Below are positions 8,314-17,774 of a DNA stretch of 64,000 bases, one piece after another (within the stretch, counting starts at the first letter, position 1; each line of letters begins with the position of its first letter). A program made the translations under genes and the position numbers. The notes below the pieces were generated by a model that was given only the letters and a program-made list of their open reading frames with translations, did not search any database and had not been told where the DNA came from. The DNA comes from Dechloromonas aromatica (nom. nud.) (GTDB taxonomy: Bacteria > Pseudomonadota > Gammaproteobacteria > Burkholderiales > Rhodocyclaceae): NCBI GenBank assembly GCA_017848965.1, contig JAFIHA010000045.1, positions 54,410 through 118,409 of the forward strand. Reading direction: 5' to 3'.

Positions 8314-11193
8314 ATGCCGCTCAATCAAACGCTCTCGTTACTCGAGCAGCACGACGAGTTCATCGACCGTCACATCGGCCCCTGCGCCGCCGAGACTGCC
8401 GAAATGCTGGCCGCCATCGGCGCCGCCAGCCTCGACCAGTTGATCGACCAGACGGTACCGGCTGCCATCCGCCTGCCGGCCGACCCGCCGCTGCCGGCGC
8501 CGCGCCGCGAACACGAGGCGCTTGCCGACCTGAAGGCGATCGCCGGCAGGAACGTGATCAAGAAGTCCTGCCTCGGCATGGGCTACTACGACACGCTGAC
8601 GCCCAAGGTGATCCTGCGCAACGTCATGGAAAACCCCGGCTGGTACACCGCCTACACGCCCTACCAGGCCGAGATCGCCCAGGGCCGCCTGGAAGCGCTG
8701 ATGAACTTCCAGCAGATGGTGATCGACCTCACCGGGCTGGAGATCGCCAACGCCTCGCTGCTCGACGAAGCGACTGCTGCCGCCGAAGCGATGACGATGG
8801 CGCGCCGCGTATCCAAGGCGAAGTCGAACCGCTTCCTGGTCGACGCCGCCTGCTTCCCGCAGACCATCGACGTCGTTCGCACGCGCGCCGGTTACTTCGG
8901 CTTCGAGGTTGTCGTCGCTGCCGCTGATACGGCGGACGGCGAATTCTTCGGCGCCCTGCTCCAGTACCCGGACGACAACGGCGAAGTACGCGACCGCAGC
9001 GACCTGATCGCCAGCCTCAAGGCATGCGGCGCCACCGTCGCCGTCGCCTGCGACCTGATGGCGCTGGTGCTGCTCAAGTCGCCGGGCGCCATGGGCGCCG
9101 ACATCGCGCTCGGCTCGAGCCAGCGCTTCGGCATTCCGATGGGCTTCGGCGGCCCGCACGCCGCCTTCTTCGCCACCCGCGAAGCCTTCGTCCGCTCGAT
9201 GCCCGGCCGCATCATCGGCGTCTCCAAGGACGCCCGCGGCAACACCGCCTACCGCATGACCTTGCAGACGCGCGAACAGCACATCCGCCGCGAAAAGGCG
9301 AATTCCAACATCTGCACCTCGCAGGTGCTGCTCGCCAACATGGCCGGCATGTACGCCGTCTATCACGGCCCGCAGGGTTTGAAGACGATCGCCGCGCGCA
9401 TCCACCGCCTGACCGCGATCTTCGCCGAGGGCCTGAAACGGGCCGGCGTCAAGGTGCTCACCGGACAGTTCTTCGACACCGTGCATGTCGATCTCGGCGC
9501 CCGCGCCGAAAGCGCCTACCACGCTGCCGTCAGTGCCGGCTACAACCTGCGCCGCGTCTCGGCGGGTGTTCTTGGCGTCTCCTTCGACGAAACGACGACG
9601 CGCGACGACGTCGCCGAATTGTTCAAGCTGATTACCCAGGTCACGCTCGACATGGCCAGCCTCGACGTCCAGGTCGCTGCCGCCACGCCGGCCCTGCCGG
9701 CGGCGCTGCTGCGCAGCGATGCGATCCTCTCGCACCCGGTGTTCAACACCCACCACACCGAGCACGAGATGCTGCGCTACCTGAAGTCGCTGCAAAACAA
9801 GGATCTGGCGCTCGACCATTCGATGATCTCGCTCGGTTCCTGCACCATGAAGCTGAACGCGACCAGCGAGATGATTCCGGTCACCTGGCCGGAATTCGGC
9901 GGCATCCACCCGTTCGCCCCGCGCGAGCAGGTCGCCGGCTACCACGAGATGATCGCCGGCCTGACCGACTGGCTGAAGACCGTCACCGGCTTCGACGCCA
10001 TTTGCATGCAGCCGAACTCCGGCGCCCAGGGCGAATACGCCGGCCTGGTGGCGATTGCACGCTACCACGCCAGCCGCGGCGACAGCCACCGCAAGGTCTG
10101 CCTGATCCCGAAATCGGCGCACGGCACCAACCCGGCCACCGCCCAGATGTGCGGCATGCAGGTCGTTGTCGTCGATTGCGACGACAACGGCAACGTGGAC
10201 GTTAGCGACCTGAAGGCCAAGGCCGAGGAACACAAGGACGACCTCGCCTGCCTGATGATCACCTACCCGTCGACGCACGGCGTCTTCGAGGAAGCGATCA
10301 AGGACATCTGTGCCATCGTGCACGCCAACGGCGGCCAGGTGTACATGGACGGCGCCAACCTCAACGCCCAGGTCGGCCTGACCTCGCCCGGCTTCATCGG
10401 CGCCGACGTCAGCCACATGAACCTGCACAAGACCTTCGCCATCCCGCACGGCGGCGGCGGACCGGGCATGGGCCCGATCGGCCTGAAGGCGCATCTAGCA
10501 CCGTTCATGGCCAACCACGTGGTGGCCCCCATCGACGGCCCGCACGGCGGCCAGGGCGCGGTTTCCGCGGCGCCCTTCGGCTCCGCCTCGATCCTGCCGA
10601 TTTCCTGGATGTACCTGGCCATGCTCGGCGGTGCCGGCGTCAAGAAGGCGACCCAGTTCGCCATCCTCAACGCCAACTACGTCGCCAGCCGGCTCAAGGA
10701 CCACTACCCCGTGCTCTACGTCGGCAAGAACGGCCGCGTGGCGCACGAGTGCATCCTCGACATCCGCCCGCTCAAAGCCGCCACCGGCATCGCCGAGATC
10801 GACATCGCCAAGCGCCTGATGGACTACGGCTTCCACGCCCCGACGGTATCCTTCCCGGTCGCCGGCACCATCATGGTCGAGCCGACCGAGTCGGAATCGA
10901 AGGCCGAACTGGATCGTTTCATCGAAGCCATGGTGGCGATCCGCGCGGAAATCCGCGAGATCGAGAACGGCACCTGGAGCGCCACCGACAACCCGCTGAA
11001 GAACGCGCCGCACACCCAGGCCGACCTCGTCGATGCCGAGTGGCGCCATCCCTACAGCCGGCAACAGGCAGTCTTCCCGCTGCCCTGGGTAGCGGCCAAC
11101 AAGTTCTGGCCAAGCGTCAATCGCATCGACGATGTGTACGGCGACCGCAACCTGAACTGCGCCTGCCCGCCGCTGTCGGCTTACCAGGACTGA
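8314..11193 (+). CDS. gcvP: Glycine dehydrogenase (decarboxylating), P protein
   Basis: The PLP enzyme that decarboxylates glycine and passes the aminomethyl group to lipoyl-GcvH. At 959 residues it is the single-chain form, with an N-terminal half ([25 protein letters not shown]) and a C-terminal half that binds PLP. The Schiff-base lysine is Lys706 in [16 protein letters not shown]. It starts 12 bases after gcvH. A bidirectional hairpin follows the stop. No gcvL is seen in the window; the L protein is normally supplied by a separate lpd gene. Confidence 0.97.
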   Translation: MPLNQTLSLLEQHDEFIDRHIGPCAAETAEMLAAIGAASLDQLIDQTVPAAIRLPADPPLPAPRREHEALADLKAIAGRNVIKKSCLGMGYYDTLTPKVILRNVMENPGWYTAYTPYQAEIAQGRLEALMNFQQMVIDLTGLEIANASLLDEATAAAEAMTMARRVSKAKSNRFLVDAACFPQTIDVVRTRAGYFGFEVVVAAADTADGEFFGALLQYPDDNGEVRDRSDLIASLKACGATVAVACDLMALVLLKSPGAMGADIALGSSQRFGIPMGFGGPHAAFFATREAFVRSMPGRIIGVSKDARGNTAYRMTLQTREQHIRREKANSNICTSQVLLANMAGMYAVYHGPQGLKTIAARIHRLTAIFAEGLKRAGVKVLTGQFFDTVHVDLGARAESAYHAAVSAGYNLRRVSAGVLGVSFDETTTRDDVAELFKLITQVTLDMASLDVQVAAATPALPAALLRSDAILSHPVFNTHHTEHEMLRYLKSLQNKDLALDHSMISLGSCTMKLNATSEMIPVTWPEFGGIHPFAPREQVAGYHEMIAGLTDWLKTVTGFDAICMQPNSGAQGEYAGLVAIARYHASRGDSHRKVCLIPKSAHGTNPATAQMCGMQVVVVDCDDNGNVDVSDLKAKAEEHKDDLACLMITYPSTHGVFEEAIKDICAIVHANGGQVYMDGANLNAQVGLTSPGFIGADVSHMNLHKTFAIPHGGGGPGMGPIGLKAHLAPFMANHVVAPIDGPHGGQGAVSAAPFGSASILPISWMYLAMLGGAGVKKATQFAILNANYVASRLKDHYPVLYVGKNGRVAHECILDIRPLKAATGIAEIDIAKRLMDYGFHAPTVSFPVAGTIMVEPTESESKAELDRFIEAMVAIRAEIREIENGTWSATDNPLKNAPHTQADLVDAEWRHPYSRQQAVFPLPWVAANKFWPSVNRIDDVYGDRNLNCACPPLSAYQD

Positions 11194-11213
11194 AAACGCT
11201 CTCGGTAAAAACA

Positions 11214-11239
11214 AAAACGGCCTCGCAAGAGGCCGTTTT
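11214..11239. terminator. Bidirectional terminator between gcvP and the DUF799 gene
   Basis: AAAACGGCCTC-GCAA-GAGGCCGTTTT is a perfect inverted repeat with an A tract on one side and a T tract on the other. It can end both the gcv operon and the convergent lipoprotein operon. Confidence 0.85.
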
Positions 11240-11263
11240 CAATTGCGAAGGAATAATTTCGTG

Positions 11264-11944
11264 TCAGCGCAACGCCTGACCATCCTTCTGATACTGCGGC
11301 GAACGCGGGCCAAAAAGAATGCCGTTTGGCACACCGGCGCTCAGCAGCCGCGAACTCGTCATACCGGCGATCACGTGCCCTTGCTCGCTGACCGTTTCGA
11401 TGATCTGCCGAACGACCGCCTTGACCAGCATGCCGATCAGACCGCCGCTATTGTTGTCGCTCTCGGCACTCGATGCCGTCGCCGAACCATGCCATAGCTG
11501 CGTGCCTGTACGCAGATCGACCAGCCTGGCCTCCGCCGTGACCCGCGTTTCGCTGGCGATCACCTTGTAGGACGTGCCGTAGTCCTTGATATTGATGTAA
11601 AGCGCAGCGTCGGCACCGAATATTTCCCGCAACTTCGCCGGTGCGACGTCATGGATGTCGGTCGGCGTCGTCAGCCCATTTTGCTTGAAGGTCTCATCGA
11701 CCAGGGTCACCGGAAAGACGTAATAGCCTGATTCGGCCAGCGGCAGCATGGCGTGGGAAAGCATGCTGTAGCTTGCCTTGATGTCCGGAGACTGGTTGAT
11801 CGGCGGCAACACCAGGATCGACGCCGGGCGCGCCGCCCGAAATGCGGTGTAATCGTAGGCCTGCTGCGTCGCACAACCACCGAGCATAGCCAGGGCAAGT
11901 GCCAGAAAAGGCAGGCGCTTGGCAATGAACGATTGGGTTTTCAT
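11264..11944 (-). CDS. DUF799 (GNA1162-type) lipoprotein
   Basis: A 226-residue predicted lipoprotein: a basic N-terminus, hydrophobic stretch and a lipobox MLGGC with Cys24 as the acylated residue. The mature part (ILVLPPINQS, IFGADAALYINIKDYG) resembles the DUF799/GNA1162 family, whose members have a fold related to the TolB/CsgG N-domain; function is not established. It overlaps the preceding DUF4810 gene by 4 bases (ATGA) and is the last gene of a three-gene lipoprotein operon with a CsgG-family protein. Confidence 0.82.
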   Translation of the reverse strand: MKTQSFIAKRLPFLALALAMLGGCATQQAYDYTAFRAARPASILVLPPINQSPDIKASYSMLSHAMLPLAESGYYVFPVTLVDETFKQNGLTTPTDIHDVAPAKLREIFGADAALYINIKDYGTSYKVIASETRVTAEARLVDLRTGTQLWHGSATASSAESDNNSGGLIGMLVKAVVRQIIETVSEQGHVIAGMTSSRLLSAGVPNGILFGPRSPQYQKDGQALR

Positions 11945-12318
11945 CGCGCACCTTCCGGTTTCTGCTTCTTCTTGAGCAGGAAATCGAGATAGACCGAGCT
12001 TTCCGGAAAACTCTGCTTCTCGGCCAGCAGATTCTGCTCGAACAGATCGGTGCGCCCCGTCAAACCGTAGAGCATGCCGAGATGCGCCTGCAAACCCGGC
12101 GGGACATGGCGCCCGCTCGCCTTTGCCTCCTCGCGAACCTTCTCGAGCGCAACAATGCCTTCTTCCGGCCCCTTGTCACCCTTGAAATAGCCGTACTGGA
12201 CGGTCTGAAAATCTCCCCAGTGGTAGAGCGGCTGGCGCTGCTGGGCACAGCCCGTGAACAGTAGCGCACAGGCGCATGCCGGCAGCAGCCATCTCTGGCT
12301 GGTCTTTACTTCCCTCAT
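11941..12318 (-). CDS. DUF4810 lipoprotein
   Basis: A 125-residue predicted lipoprotein with a signal sequence and lipobox ending FTGC (Cys24). The mature protein begins with the LYHWGDFQTVQYGYFKG segment characteristic of DUF4810, followed by a short helical region that looks TPR-like. Function is unknown. The family commonly sits between CsgG-like and DUF799 genes, exactly as here, so the three products probably form one outer-membrane-associated assembly; that is inferred from gene order. Confidence 0.8.
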   Translation of the reverse strand: MREVKTSQRWLLPACACALLFTGCAQQRQPLYHWGDFQTVQYGYFKGDKGPEEGIVALEKVREEAKASGRHVPPGLQAHLGMLYGLTGRTDLFEQNLLAEKQSFPESSVYLDFLLKKKQKPEGAR

Positions 12319-12336
12319 AAACCCTCCCTGCCGGAA

Positions 12337-13014
12337 TCAGTGCGCCGGACGCCAGGCGCCACTTTCGACACCCTTGACCAGAGCATCGACCGCTTCCCGG
12401 ATAGCCAGATCGAGTACCTTGCCGTTCAACGTCGAGTCATAGCTGGCGGTACCGCCAAAGCCGATGACTTCGCGATTCGACAGGGCATATTCGCCGGCAC
12501 CGAAGGTCGAATAAATGACTTCCGATGTCTCGACATCGACCACGTTCAGCGCCACCTTGGCGTAGGCCACCTGCTGCTTGCCGCGACCGAGCAAACCGAA
12601 AAGCTGATGGTCGCCAACTTCCTTCCGGCCAAATTCGGTGACATCACCGGTGATGACGTAGCGCGCCCCCTTCAGGGCTTGCTGCTTGCGGGCGATCTCC
12701 GCTTCCTGCTTGGTCTCGCTCAGGTTCTGGCGATCGAGGACGGAAAAACGATTGCTCTGTTGCAGGTGGGCAACCAGGATCGTCTTCGCCTGACTGCCGA
12801 GACGATCGACGCCATCGGAGAACACCCCGCGCAAGAAACTGGAACGATTGTCAAACTTGCCTACCGAGACCGGCTGTCGTTCGCCGGCGTATGGCCGGGC
12901 AGCAGCGGCAGTTTGCTGGGATTCGATCGGACGCGAGCTTTCGGTTGCGCACCCCGAAAGCATGAGAGCCAGACCCACTGCGGAAATCACCACGGCGTTT
13001 TTCTTGAATTTCAC
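12337..13014 (-). CDS. CsgG-family outer-membrane lipoprotein
   Basis: A 225-residue predicted lipoprotein (lipobox MLSGC, Cys22) with a CsgG-type domain: VGKFDNRSSF, RFSVLDRQNL, GARYVITGDVTEFG and YAKVALNVVDVETSEVIYS. CsgG itself forms the curli secretion pore, but there are no curli genes (csgA, B, E, F) nearby, so curli export should not be assumed. The start is a GTG at 13014 with AGGAG about 7 bases upstream. It heads the CsgG-DUF4810-DUF799 operon. Confidence 0.85.
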   Translation of the reverse strand: MKFKKNAVVISAVGLALMLSGCATESSRPIESQQTAAAARPYAGERQPVSVGKFDNRSSFLRGVFSDGVDRLGSQAKTILVAHLQQSNRFSVLDRQNLSETKQEAEIARKQQALKGARYVITGDVTEFGRKEVGDHQLFGLLGRGKQQVAYAKVALNVVDVETSEVIYSTFGAGEYALSNREVIGFGGTASYDSTLNGKVLDLAIREAVDALVKGVESGAWRPAH

Positions 13015-13240
13015 CGCAAGCTCCTGAAAATTGAAAAATTTCTACTGAAACAGGCATACAAATTGCCAAACGAAATCCGGTGCAATCCATGAATTGTCCG
13101 CCAGCTCGGGCCATTCCGGCAACAGGGAGTTCCACCGGGAAAGAGAATTCCAGCGTTTGATACCTGTTCCGGCAACAGAAAAGATCGACTGCGTGCCCAA
13201 AGACACATAACATCGTTCGCATTCGACATCGGGAAAACCA

Positions 13241-13777
13241 ATGACTTCATCCGCAGCCCAGCTTTCCGCTCATGCCAAATGGCCGAACGTCCCCGCCTGT
13301 TACGAGTGGCTTTCGCTCGACCGGCGCGGTGACTGGCGATTGCAGGGAGAGCGGGTGACACACCGCGGCCTGATCGAGTTCATGAACCGGCAATATGCCG
13401 GCGACGAAAGTGGCCGCTGGTTCGTCCAGAACGGTCCGCAACGGGTCTATGTCGATCTCGCCGCAACGCCGTGGATCTTCCACCGCGACGGCGCGGCCTT
13501 CGTCGCCCATACCGGTGCCCCGGCCGGTGAGATCAAGACCGTGTTGATCGATGGCGACGGCAGCCTCTACCTTGACGCGGCGCTCGGCATCGGTTTGCTC
13601 GACGACCGCGACCTGGCCGCTTTTTTCGAGGAATGCCGGCCCCATGACGAGGTCAGCCTGCTGCGCCTGATGGCGGGCAACGGCGGCGAAATCCGCTGGC
13701 AGGGCCTGCCGCTGCAATACATCGCGGCCGATCGGCTGGCCCAGCGCTACGCTTATCTCAAACAACCACGCCCGTAA
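13241..13777 (+). CDS. Conserved betaproteobacterial protein of unknown function (DUF2946/DUF2944-like)
   Basis: A soluble 178-residue protein with a distinctive pattern: WPNVPACYEWLSLDRRGDW near the start, then GRWFVQNGPQRVYVDL and FHRDGAAFVAHTG. I recognise this as a conserved betaproteobacterial family without a known role; the exact Pfam number is not certain. It is divergent from the CsgG operon and convergent with a short gene on the minus strand. No signal peptide or membrane segment is visible. Confidence 0.72.
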   Translation: MTSSAAQLSAHAKWPNVPACYEWLSLDRRGDWRLQGERVTHRGLIEFMNRQYAGDESGRWFVQNGPQRVYVDLAATPWIFHRDGAAFVAHTGAPAGEIKTVLIDGDGSLYLDAALGIGLLDDRDLAAFFEECRPHDEVSLLRLMAGNGGEIRWQGLPLQYIAADRLAQRYAYLKQPRP

Positions 13778-13783
13778 GCGCGC

Positions 13784-13987
13784 TCAGGGCTCGCCCGGAT
13801 CGTCGTCGCTGGCCTGCAGCCACCACAACAGATCCTCGCCCTGCAATGGCGCCGGAATCATCTGGTTGCGCTTCCAGCGATAGACCGGCCCGAACGGCAG
13901 GTAACGCGCCATCACCTGGCCCTGCCGGGTGACGCCGAAAAAAGGCAGGCCGGAACGGATCGCGGCGCGGATATCGTCGTGTGTCAT
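13784..13987 (-). CDS. Small conserved hypothetical protein
   Basis: A 67-residue basic/aromatic protein starting MTHDDIRAAIRSGLPFFGV and containing VYRWKRNQMIPAP. A start at 13987 was chosen because AGGTG lies upstream; the frame extends further but into the region before the next gene. I do not recognise the family. It ends 7 bases from the convergent 13241-13777 gene. Confidence 0.5.
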   Translation of the reverse strand: MTHDDIRAAIRSGLPFFGVTRQGQVMARYLPFGPVYRWKRNQMIPAPLQGEDLLWWLQASDDDPGEP

Positions 13988-14134
13988 GCGTCTGTCACCT
14001 TTTTTACAAACGCCCCGAGTATCCCGCGCCTGCCGCTGCCGGACAAGTCCCGAACGGCGCGAACGGCACGGGCACCCGGGCGACTGGCCCTGTTCTTGCT
14101 GTGTCTCTGGCGCCAATCACTACCACACAACGCC

Positions 14135-14509
14135 ATGACCCCTGCTGAAATCGCCACCTGGGCAAGCAGCAAGCTCGTCGCCCCGCTCGATATCGACTGC
14201 GTCATCACCCTGATGCTCAAGATACTCGACGGCAAATGCAAAATGAGCGACGCCGACCAGCTGGTCGCCAGCCAGCTCTACGACGCAGTCGGCCAGCGGC
14301 CGGTGCACCGCCTTGATGCCGCCAGTTGTCACGCGCTAATCGCCGAGTCGCGTCGGCATTGTGACGAAAACCTGAAAATGCGCATTTACGAACAGCGCCT
14401 GCTGGCCGAAACCATGCTCTCTCGCCCGGTGATGAAGGCCTTCAAGGCACGCCTGCGCGAGGCCGGCATCTTGTACCACGACAGTGCCGACCGCTCCACA
14501 GCGGCCTAG
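14135..14509 (+). CDS. Hypothetical protein, helical
   Basis: A 124-residue protein predicted to be almost entirely helical (MTPAEIATWASSKLVAPL, then a charged C-terminal half). No signal peptide, metal-binding motif or known domain is evident. The ATG at 14135 was picked from the onset of typical codon use; the open frame runs 52 codons further upstream across low-complexity arginine-rich translation that is probably not real. The neighbours give no functional hint. Confidence 0.55.
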   Translation: MTPAEIATWASSKLVAPLDIDCVITLMLKILDGKCKMSDADQLVASQLYDAVGQRPVHRLDAASCHALIAESRRHCDENLKMRIYEQRLLAETMLSRPVMKAFKARLREAGILYHDSADRSTAA

Positions 14510-14513
14510 GACC

Positions 14514-14541
14514 TTGTCTTCGTCATGACGCGGTATATGAT
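14514..14541 (+). promoter_or_regulatory. Possible promoter of the lipoprotein-hydrolase operon
   Basis: TTGTCT (14514-14519) and TATGAT (14536-14541) with a 16-base spacer lie about 40 bases before the lipoprotein start at 14584. Sequence match only. Confidence 0.35.
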
Positions 14542-14583
14542 GCAGACAAGTCCATCGTCGATCATCGCCAGCCGGGAGCCTGC

Positions 14584-15033
14584 ATGCCGAAGCGACCGCA
14601 TCTCACCACCATTGCCCGCTCATTTTCGGCCGCCGTCGTACTACTGGCGCTGGTCGCCTGTACACCGCGCCTGCTCGCGCCTTACGATGAAGTAACCGAC
14701 CGCAGCGTCAGCGCCCTGCAGCGGCAGACCGAGGCACACCTGATCGCCCTTGAAATGGCAGCCGGCACGCCCGATTGCGTTTTCGACAGGCACCAGCGCT
14801 TCTATACCGACGCCCGCATCGAAATCAGCGCCCTCGCCGTACGCACCGCCGCCATTCCCGGCAACGAGCACACCGCCGAACAGACGACACTGCTCCTCGC
14901 CAGCCTCGACAGCCTGCGCCAGTTGCACCGGCTCGGCTGTCTGGCGCCGGAACAGATCGCCATCCTGCGCACCCAGTTCAACAGCAGCTTCACCGCCATC
15001 CTCAGACTGGAACTGGCGAAGCGGCGCCCATGA
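14584..15033 (+). CDS. Small predicted lipoprotein, unknown function
   Basis: A 149-residue protein with a signal peptide and lipobox LVAC (Cys26), followed by helical sequence with two further cysteines (Cys64 and Cys119) that could form a disulfide. I do not recognise a domain. It is the first gene of a three-gene plus-strand unit; its stop overlaps a possible start of the next gene, and an alpha/beta hydrolase follows. It may work with that hydrolase at the envelope, which is inference only. Confidence 0.65.
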   Translation: MPKRPHLTTIARSFSAAVVLLALVACTPRLLAPYDEVTDRSVSALQRQTEAHLIALEMAAGTPDCVFDRHQRFYTDARIEISALAVRTAAIPGNEHTAEQTTLLLASLDSLRQLHRLGCLAPEQIAILRTQFNSSFTAILRLELAKRRP

Positions 15034-15047
15034 CCACGGAGCCAACA

Positions 15048-15377
15048 ATGAAGCTCGACACCGTAGAATTGAGCCAGGCCATCCTGGGCGCCTTCCAGGG
15101 CAGCCTGCGCGAGCAATGGCCGGAAATCCGCGCCTACGGCGAGACCGAGGCGAAGAAGCTGGCGCAGACGCTGGTCATGATCGAAGCCCTGCAGGCATCG
15201 GGCAGGATCACGCCGGCACAAGCGGCGCTGCACCTGGAAATCCAGAAGAACGCCTGCCGCAGCGTTTTACTGACGCTCGAAGGACTCGGCCTGCTCGCCG
15301 TCGAAGCCGCGCTCGACGCGGCGCTGGGCGTGATCCGCGAGACGGTCAACGGAGCGCTCGGCTTCGCCCTGCTGTAA
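15048..15377 (+). CDS. Small alpha-helical protein of unknown function
   Basis: About 109 residues from the ATG at 15048, which has GGAG 7 bases upstream; another ATG at 15030 overlaps the lipoprotein stop. The first two thirds are charged helix (REQWPEIRAYGETEAKKLAQ). The C-terminal 40 residues are strongly hydrophobic, with a repeated A/L/G pattern that could insert in or lie along a membrane. No known domain is apparent. It lies 25 bases before the alpha/beta hydrolase gene and is probably co-expressed with it. Confidence 0.6.
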   Translation: MKLDTVELSQAILGAFQGSLREQWPEIRAYGETEAKKLAQTLVMIEALQASGRITPAQAALHLEIQKNACRSVLLTLEGLGLLAVEAALDAALGVIRETVNGALGFALL

Positions 15378-15402
15378 ACCAATCATCACCGAGGAGACGA
15401 TC

Positions 15403-16890
15403 ATGGCAAAGACAATGGCACCGTACTACCCGATCATCTATGTCCGCGGCTACGCGATGACGCCCGGCGAAATCGCCGATGCCGTGTCGATGCCGTACAT
15501 GGGCTTCAACCAGGGCGCGACCAAGTTGCGCCAGGCCTGGGATGGGCGCGTCACCAAGCACATCTTCGAGTCGCCGCTGATCCGGCTGATGAAGGAATAC
15601 GGCTATCGTGACTGCTTCGCCGACGGCGCCGAGATCAGCGGCAGCCTGCCGGCGCGCAGCGTCGTCATCTATCGCTATTACGAGACGGCGGACAGCGACC
15701 TCGGCGACGGCAAGACGCTGTCGATTCCCGAAGCGGCGCGCGGCCTGCAGGCCTTGATCCAGCGCGTGCGCCGTCAGGTCTGCGGCGACGACGACGAACT
15801 GCTCGCCGCCTTCAAGGTGCACCTGGTCGCCCATTCGATGGGCGGACTGGTGATCCGCGCCTTCCTGCAGAACGATGCGATCAGCACGCCGGACGACCGC
15901 GCGCTGGTCGCCAAGGTGTTCACCTACGGCACGCCGCACAATGGGATCGAGATGGCGGGAATCAACGTGCCGGCGGTTCTTGGCCTGTGGGACATCAACA
16001 ACTTCAACCGGCAGCGGATGGCCGAATACCTCGGCCTGCCCGGGAAGCCCGAGCGAGTCGACTCGCTGGACGGGAAATTCGACCCGCAGCGCTTCTTCTG
16101 CTTCGTCGGCACCAATCACCGCGACTACGCCGCCGCGCTCGGCGTTTCCCGCCTGTTGGCGGGCGAGATGAGCGACGGCCTGGTGAAGATCGAGAACGCG
16201 ACCGTCAGCGGTGCCCCGCGCGCCTTCGCCTATCGCAGCCACAGTGGCCCGTTCGGCGTCGTCAATTCGGAAGAGGGTTACCAGAACCTGGTCCGTTTCC
16301 TGTTCGGCGACCTGCGCGTCGATGGCAGTCTCGACGTCGACGTCCTACCCCTGCCGCCCTCGGTGCAGAAGGCCAAGGACGCCGGCAAGCAGATCCGCGG
16401 CTCCTACTATTTCGAGGCGACGGTCGCGCCACGCGGCAGCTTCAGCGCCAAACTGACCGAGCGCCGCCGCGACACCTACAGCGCCGTGCTGCGCCGCTAC
16501 GACGAACTGCTGCGCGTCGACCGTGCCGGCCGCGACGCGCCGCGCTCGCCCGCCCTGTTCTCGACCTTCCTCGACAGCAAGCGCATCACCGTCGGCAAGA
16601 CCCTGGTCTTCTCGGTTGAACTGGCGGTGTCAAGCACCGGCTACACCATCGACGACAGCTTCTGGCTCGACCAGCACATCGAAGGCGAATACCTGTTCCG
16701 CGACACCCTGACGCTGAAGCTGACGCTGGGACAGGACGGCTTCCGGCTGCGCTACCTGAGCTCGGACGAGAACTGGAGCGAGGGCCAGGGACGACTGGTC
16801 GACCCCACGGGCGACCAGTACCTGATCCCGCTCACCTCGAGCAAGGGATTCCGCGGTCAGCTCCGTCTGAACGTCAGCCGTTCCGGCTGA
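15403..16890 (+). CDS. Alpha/beta hydrolase, lipase/PGAP1-like
   Basis: A 495-residue protein. The N-terminal half is an alpha/beta hydrolase: YPIIYVRGYAMT at the first strand (oxyanion region) and the nucleophile elbow VAHSMGGLV with Ser145. The arrangement recalls PGAP1-like or lipase-like serine hydrolases. The C-terminal third, after about residue 310, is a beta-rich region of unknown type. There is no signal peptide. It closes the lipoprotein/small protein/hydrolase unit and converges with the arginase-family gene 4 bases away. The substrate is unknown; phospholipid or ester hydrolysis is a guess from the fold. Confidence 0.75.
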   Translation: MAKTMAPYYPIIYVRGYAMTPGEIADAVSMPYMGFNQGATKLRQAWDGRVTKHIFESPLIRLMKEYGYRDCFADGAEISGSLPARSVVIYRYYETADSDLGDGKTLSIPEAARGLQALIQRVRRQVCGDDDELLAAFKVHLVAHSMGGLVIRAFLQNDAISTPDDRALVAKVFTYGTPHNGIEMAGINVPAVLGLWDINNFNRQRMAEYLGLPGKPERVDSLDGKFDPQRFFCFVGTNHRDYAAALGVSRLLAGEMSDGLVKIENATVSGAPRAFAYRSHSGPFGVVNSEEGYQNLVRFLFGDLRVDGSLDVDVLPLPPSVQKAKDAGKQIRGSYYFEATVAPRGSFSAKLTERRRDTYSAVLRRYDELLRVDRAGRDAPRSPALFSTFLDSKRITVGKTLVFSVELAVSSTGYTIDDSFWLDQHIEGEYLFRDTLTLKLTLGQDGFRLRYLSSDENWSEGQGRLVDPTGDQYLIPLTSSKGFRGQLRLNVSRSG

Positions 16891-16894
16891 GCCC

Positions 16895-17770
16895 TCAACC
16901 GGCCACCGTCTCGCCGATCAGGTCGGCGATCAGTTGCGCGGTCATGCCGTGGCGGTCGCGATCCGGGTTGTACTCGACGATTTCCAGGGCGCGCAGGCCG
17001 GGCAAGCCGGCCAGCCAGCGCCAGGCCGTGCGTACGTCGGCCGCCGGCAAGCCGTCCGGCTCGGGACTGCCGACGCCCGGCGCGAAGCGCGGATCAATGG
17101 CGTCGAGATCGAGGCTGACGCCGAAACCGGCCGGCGCGCTGGCGACGATGCCGACCGCCTCGTCGAGGCAGGCGGCGAAGCCGCGGCGGGCGATTTCCTC
17201 GCCGTCGATGATGCGCACCTGCTGGCGGCGCAGGAAATCGATTTCTTCCGGCTCGTAGCTGCGCGCCCCGAGCACGACGCAATGCCCGGCGCTGACCTGC
17301 GCGCCGGGCAGGCCGATGCCCAGCAGACGGCGGTCGCCCTGACCGAGCAGGCAAGCCAGCGGCATGCCATGCACGGCACCGGAATAGCTGCTCTCCGGCG
17401 TATGGCTGTCGAGGTGGGCGTCGATCCACAACAAACCCAATGGCTGCCCGATGCCGCGGGCGACACCGCTCCAGGTGCCAACCGCCACCGAATGGTCGCC
17501 GCCGATGACCAACGGAAACTGCCCCTGGCGCAGGGTAGTTTCGACCTCGTCGGCGAGCGTCCGGCAGAGCGCGGCGATCCGCGCCGTGCGCGACAACCGC
17601 TCGCCGTTCGGGGCAAACAGGGTGCGTCCCCAATCGAGCGCCGGGTGCCGGGCCAGCGCCTGCCAGGCCTGCGAATGATGAAAGGCAACCGGCCCGTCGG
17701 CACAAGCCACATCCTGGGCGCCGATACCGCTGGCGGCGCCGGTCACGCGCACCCGACGGCCGTCGCTCAT
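16895..17770 (-). CDS. Arginase-family ureohydrolase
   Basis: A binuclear-manganese ureohydrolase of 291 residues. The metal-binding motifs are visible: VIGGDHS (His93), WIDAHLDSHT (Asp117, His119, Asp121) and SLDLDAIDP. Length and motif pattern fit arginase (rocF-like) better than agmatinase, but substrate specificity cannot be fixed by eye. It is the last gene of a minus-strand run starting with nqrA and ends 4 bases from the hydrolase gene. Confidence 0.82.
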   Translation of the reverse strand: MSDGRRVRVTGAASGIGAQDVACADGPVAFHHSQAWQALARHPALDWGRTLFAPNGERLSRTARIAALCRTLADEVETTLRQGQFPLVIGGDHSVAVGTWSGVARGIGQPLGLLWIDAHLDSHTPESSYSGAVHGMPLACLLGQGDRRLLGIGLPGAQVSAGHCVVLGARSYEPEEIDFLRRQQVRIIDGEEIARRGFAACLDEAVGIVASAPAGFGVSLDLDAIDPRFAPGVGSPEPDGLPAADVRTAWRWLAGLPGLRALEIVEYNPDRDRHGMTAQLIADLIGETVAG

Positions 17771-17774
17771 CGGC

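Noticed and set aside
8338-10494. Open frame of about 718 codons on the minus strand
   Set aside because: Antisense to gcvP; Val/Asp/Gly/Arg/His-rich shadow translation with no domain.
11264-13014. Curli secretion locus
   Set aside because: Only a CsgG-family protein is present; no csgA, B, E or F-like gene is nearby, and the neighbours are DUF4810 and DUF799 lipoproteins.
14584-16890. Type VI lipase effector-immunity module
   Set aside because: The lipoprotein-hydrolase pairing is suggestive, but there is no VgrG, PAAR, Hcp or adaptor gene and no recognisable Tle motif beyond the general nucleophile elbow. Kept only as a possibility in the findings.
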